Assembly (NCBI GenBank): GCA_001797815.1
Contig: MGQK01000123.1
Coordinates: 29,973-35,388, forward strand
DNA length: 5,416 nucleotides
Source: Deltaproteobacteria bacterium RBG_13_61_14
GTDB lineage: Bacteria > RBG-13-61-14
Direction of reading: 5' to 3'
Shown here: piece by piece, positions 3,956 to 5,416 of the stretch
Layout of the letters: every line of letters starts with the position of its first letter
Numbering within the stretch: position 1 is the stretch's first letter
Position numbers and translations under genes: made by a program
Notes under the pieces: model-generated
What the model saw: the letters and a program-made list of their open reading frames with translations, nothing else
What the model was told of the DNA's origin: nothing
Database searches by the model: none

Positions 3956-5416
3956 ATGGCCGGTCTCCAACATCACCATATTCCTTTGCATGAAAGCTGG
4001 CTCCGACGGCTCAAGCAGTCCAACCCCGAGATCTACCAGATCCTTGCCCAAAGCTCCTTTCGGGAGCAGGCCCGGGAACGGCTGTATCAATACCTTTACC
4101 GGTGCGAGCGGCGCTTGCTCTCGCGCTGGGGAATTCGCATCTCTCCCCTGGAGCGGGCCAATACCCGCGAATGCCTCCGGGTCTTCCGCTCCGTGATCTC
4201 GCCCCTGATGGAAGCCGCCACCAACGAAAGTTCGCTGAAAATCCTCCACGACCTGGTGCAGGGCAAGGTCAAGGTCGGCCAAGAAGTCACCCCCGGCTTT
4301 GTCGAAGAATTCCGCCACCTCTTCCGGGGCGTCGTGGCCCGGTCCGGCATCTACCGCAAGCAGCGCTCGGCCACCCGCTGGGAAGAAGAGACCGGCCGCC
4401 GGGCGGCGCGGCTGCGCTCCGAGGCGCTGGACCAACTGGCCGAGGAGATGCTGGCCTTTGAAGCCCGTTACCAGAGCGGTCTGGAGCCGGAGGTGATCAA
4501 GCTCCGCCAAACCAATGTCCGGCGCATCCGCCGGGTCTTCAAGGCCACGGCCAGGCAGTGGCGCGACTGGCACTGGCAGCTCCGCCACGTGGTCCGCGAC
4601 GAGAAGACCCTCGGCCGGCTGATCGAGCTTTCGCCCGAAGAGCAAGCGGGCATCCGCGCCGGCCGCGAGCACCGCGTCCCCTTCGGGATCACGCCTTATT
4701 ACGTTTCCCTGATGGACCCCGAGGCCGGAAGCCCCCATGACCAGGCGGTGCGCGCCCAGGTGATCCCCTCGCTGGAATATGTCAACTACGTGGTGCAAAG
4801 CCGCGAGGACCCGAAGAGCCTCGACTTCATGCGGGAGGCCGACACCTCGCCCCAGGAGCTGATCACCCGCCGCTACCCGAGTATCGCTATCCTCAAGCCC
4901 TACAACACCTGCTCCCAGATCTGCGTTTATTGCCAGCGCAACTGGGAGGTGGAAGAGGTGCTGAGCCCGGGCGCGCTGGCCTCCAAGCCGGCGCTCGATC
5001 GGGCGGTGAAATGGTTCGCCGGCCGGCCCGGGATTTACGAGGTGCTCATCACCGGCGGCGACCCTCTGGTGCTGGCCACCCCGGTGCTCCGCCGCATCCT
5101 CGAGCCCTTGGCCAACCTGCCCCATATCACCCGGCTCCGCATCGGCACCCGCACCCCGGCGGTCTTGCCCCAGCGCCTCGATCCGGAACTGGTCCGGCTC
5201 CTGGCCCGGCTGCACGCGCCCGGCCGGCGGGAGGTCGCCCTGGTCACCCACTTCGAGCACCCCTCCGAGGCCACGCCCGAGGCCGCGGCCGCTATCGCCC
5301 GGGTGCGCCGCGCCGGCATCAGCCTCTACAACCAGCAGGTCTTCACCCGCTTCAACAGCCGGCGCTTCGAGACCGCGGCGCTGCGCCGGGCGCTGCGCCT
5401 GATCGGGGTGGACCCG
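3956..5416 (+). CDS. KamA-family radical SAM protein (lysine 2,3-aminomutase-like), 3' end outside window
   Basis: 487 residues are visible and the frame runs off the right edge. Start ATG 3956 follows AAGGA (3944-3948) at 7 nt. Residues 1 to about 200 are a helical, Arg/Glu/Leu-rich region absent from classical lysine 2,3-aminomutase. From about 202, WRDWHWQLRHVV matches the start of the classical enzyme. The 4Fe-4S/SAM motif is C319-SQI-C323-VY-C326; further landmarks are ITGGDPLVL (365-373), RLRIGTRTPAVLPQRL (393-408), THFEHPSEAT (431-440) and YNQQVFTRFNSRRFE (458-472). Known: family members use SAM, an iron-sulfur cluster and PLP to move an amino group from C2 to C3 of lysine or a related substrate. 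The PLP lysine and the substrate aspartates would lie beyond the window. The classical CxxxCRHCTRRR is here CxxxCVYCQRNW, keeping one Arg (328) at the usual substrate position. Family membership is firm; lysine as substrate is not. Confidence 0.88.
   Translation, partial: MAGLQHHHIPLHESWLRRLKQSNPEIYQILAQSSFREQARERLYQYLYRCERRLLSRWGIRISPLERANTRECLRVFRSVISPLMEAATNESSLKILHDLVQGKVKVGQEVTPGFVEEFRHLFRGVVARSGIYRKQRSATRWEEETGRRAARLRSEALDQLAEEMLAFEARYQSGLEPEVIKLRQTNVRRIRRVFKATARQWRDWHWQLRHVVRDEKTLGRLIELSPEEQAGIRAGREHRVPFGITPYYVSLMDPEAGSPHDQAVRAQVIPSLEYVNYVVQSREDPKSLDFMREADTSPQELITRRYPSIAILKPYNTCSQICVYCQRNWEVEEVLSPGALASKPALDRAVKWFAGRPGIYEVLITGGDPLVLATPVLRRILEPLANLPHITRLRIGTRTPAVLPQRLDPELVRLLARLHAPGRREVALVTHFEHPSEATPEAAAAIARVRRAGISLYNQQVFTRFNSRRFETAALRRALRLIGVDP

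Noticed and set aside
3929-5260. Long open frame on the minus strand (443 codons)
   Set aside because: Antisense to the KamA-family gene, whose motifs are unmistakable on the + strand; GC-driven shadow.

Overview
The window is a piece of GC-rich bacterial chromosome with every recognisable gene on the + strand. The gene content suggests an anaerobic or facultative Gram-negative bacterium, with Desulfobacterota (former Deltaproteobacteria) or a neighbouring phylum as my best guess. The reasons are a small ATP synthase membrane-sector operon (atpZ-atpI-atpB-atpE) not followed by atpF, a c subunit made with a cleavable-looking signal peptide, a phosphofructokinase of the G/K mixed-signature type, and a long KamA-family radical SAM protein. 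This assignment is inference from gene style and has no marker gene behind it.

Layout. Positions 1-207 hold the 3' end of a HepT-like (DUF86) toxin gene. Positions 208-569 are an AT-richer spacer without a credible gene. It holds a 59-nt double-hairpin palindrome resembling a REP/BIME element, flanked by two imperfect 71-nt direct repeats, one of which includes the end of the HepT-like gene; the spacer ends in a probable promoter region. A complete 6-phosphofructokinase gene follows (570-1673). A 144-bp gap carries a hairpin and a good sigma-70-like promoter (TTGACA, 17 bp, TAAAAG). Next come four tightly packed genes for the F0 sector of ATP synthase: AtpZ-like (1818-2123), AtpI (2120-2524), subunit a (2524-3303) and subunit c (3349-3684). 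The first three overlap by 4 and 1 bases, which suggests translational coupling. After atpE lie a likely terminator hairpin, a second hairpin whose T-tract is on the minus strand, and a weak promoter. The window ends inside a long KamA-family radical SAM/PLP aminomutase-like gene (3956 to the edge).

How the genes relate. The atp genes form one functional unit. AtpZ and AtpI are small membrane proteins linked to c-ring assembly and Mg2+ supply, and subunits a and c make the ion channel and rotor. The b, delta and F1 subunits must be encoded elsewhere if the enzyme is complete. Phosphofructokinase and KamA are independent transcription units by spacing and intervening signals.

I found no clearly undescribed system. 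The features most worth a second look are the double-hairpin element with compensating stem changes, the residue choices in subunits a and c, and the long N-terminal region plus altered cluster motif of the KamA-family protein.
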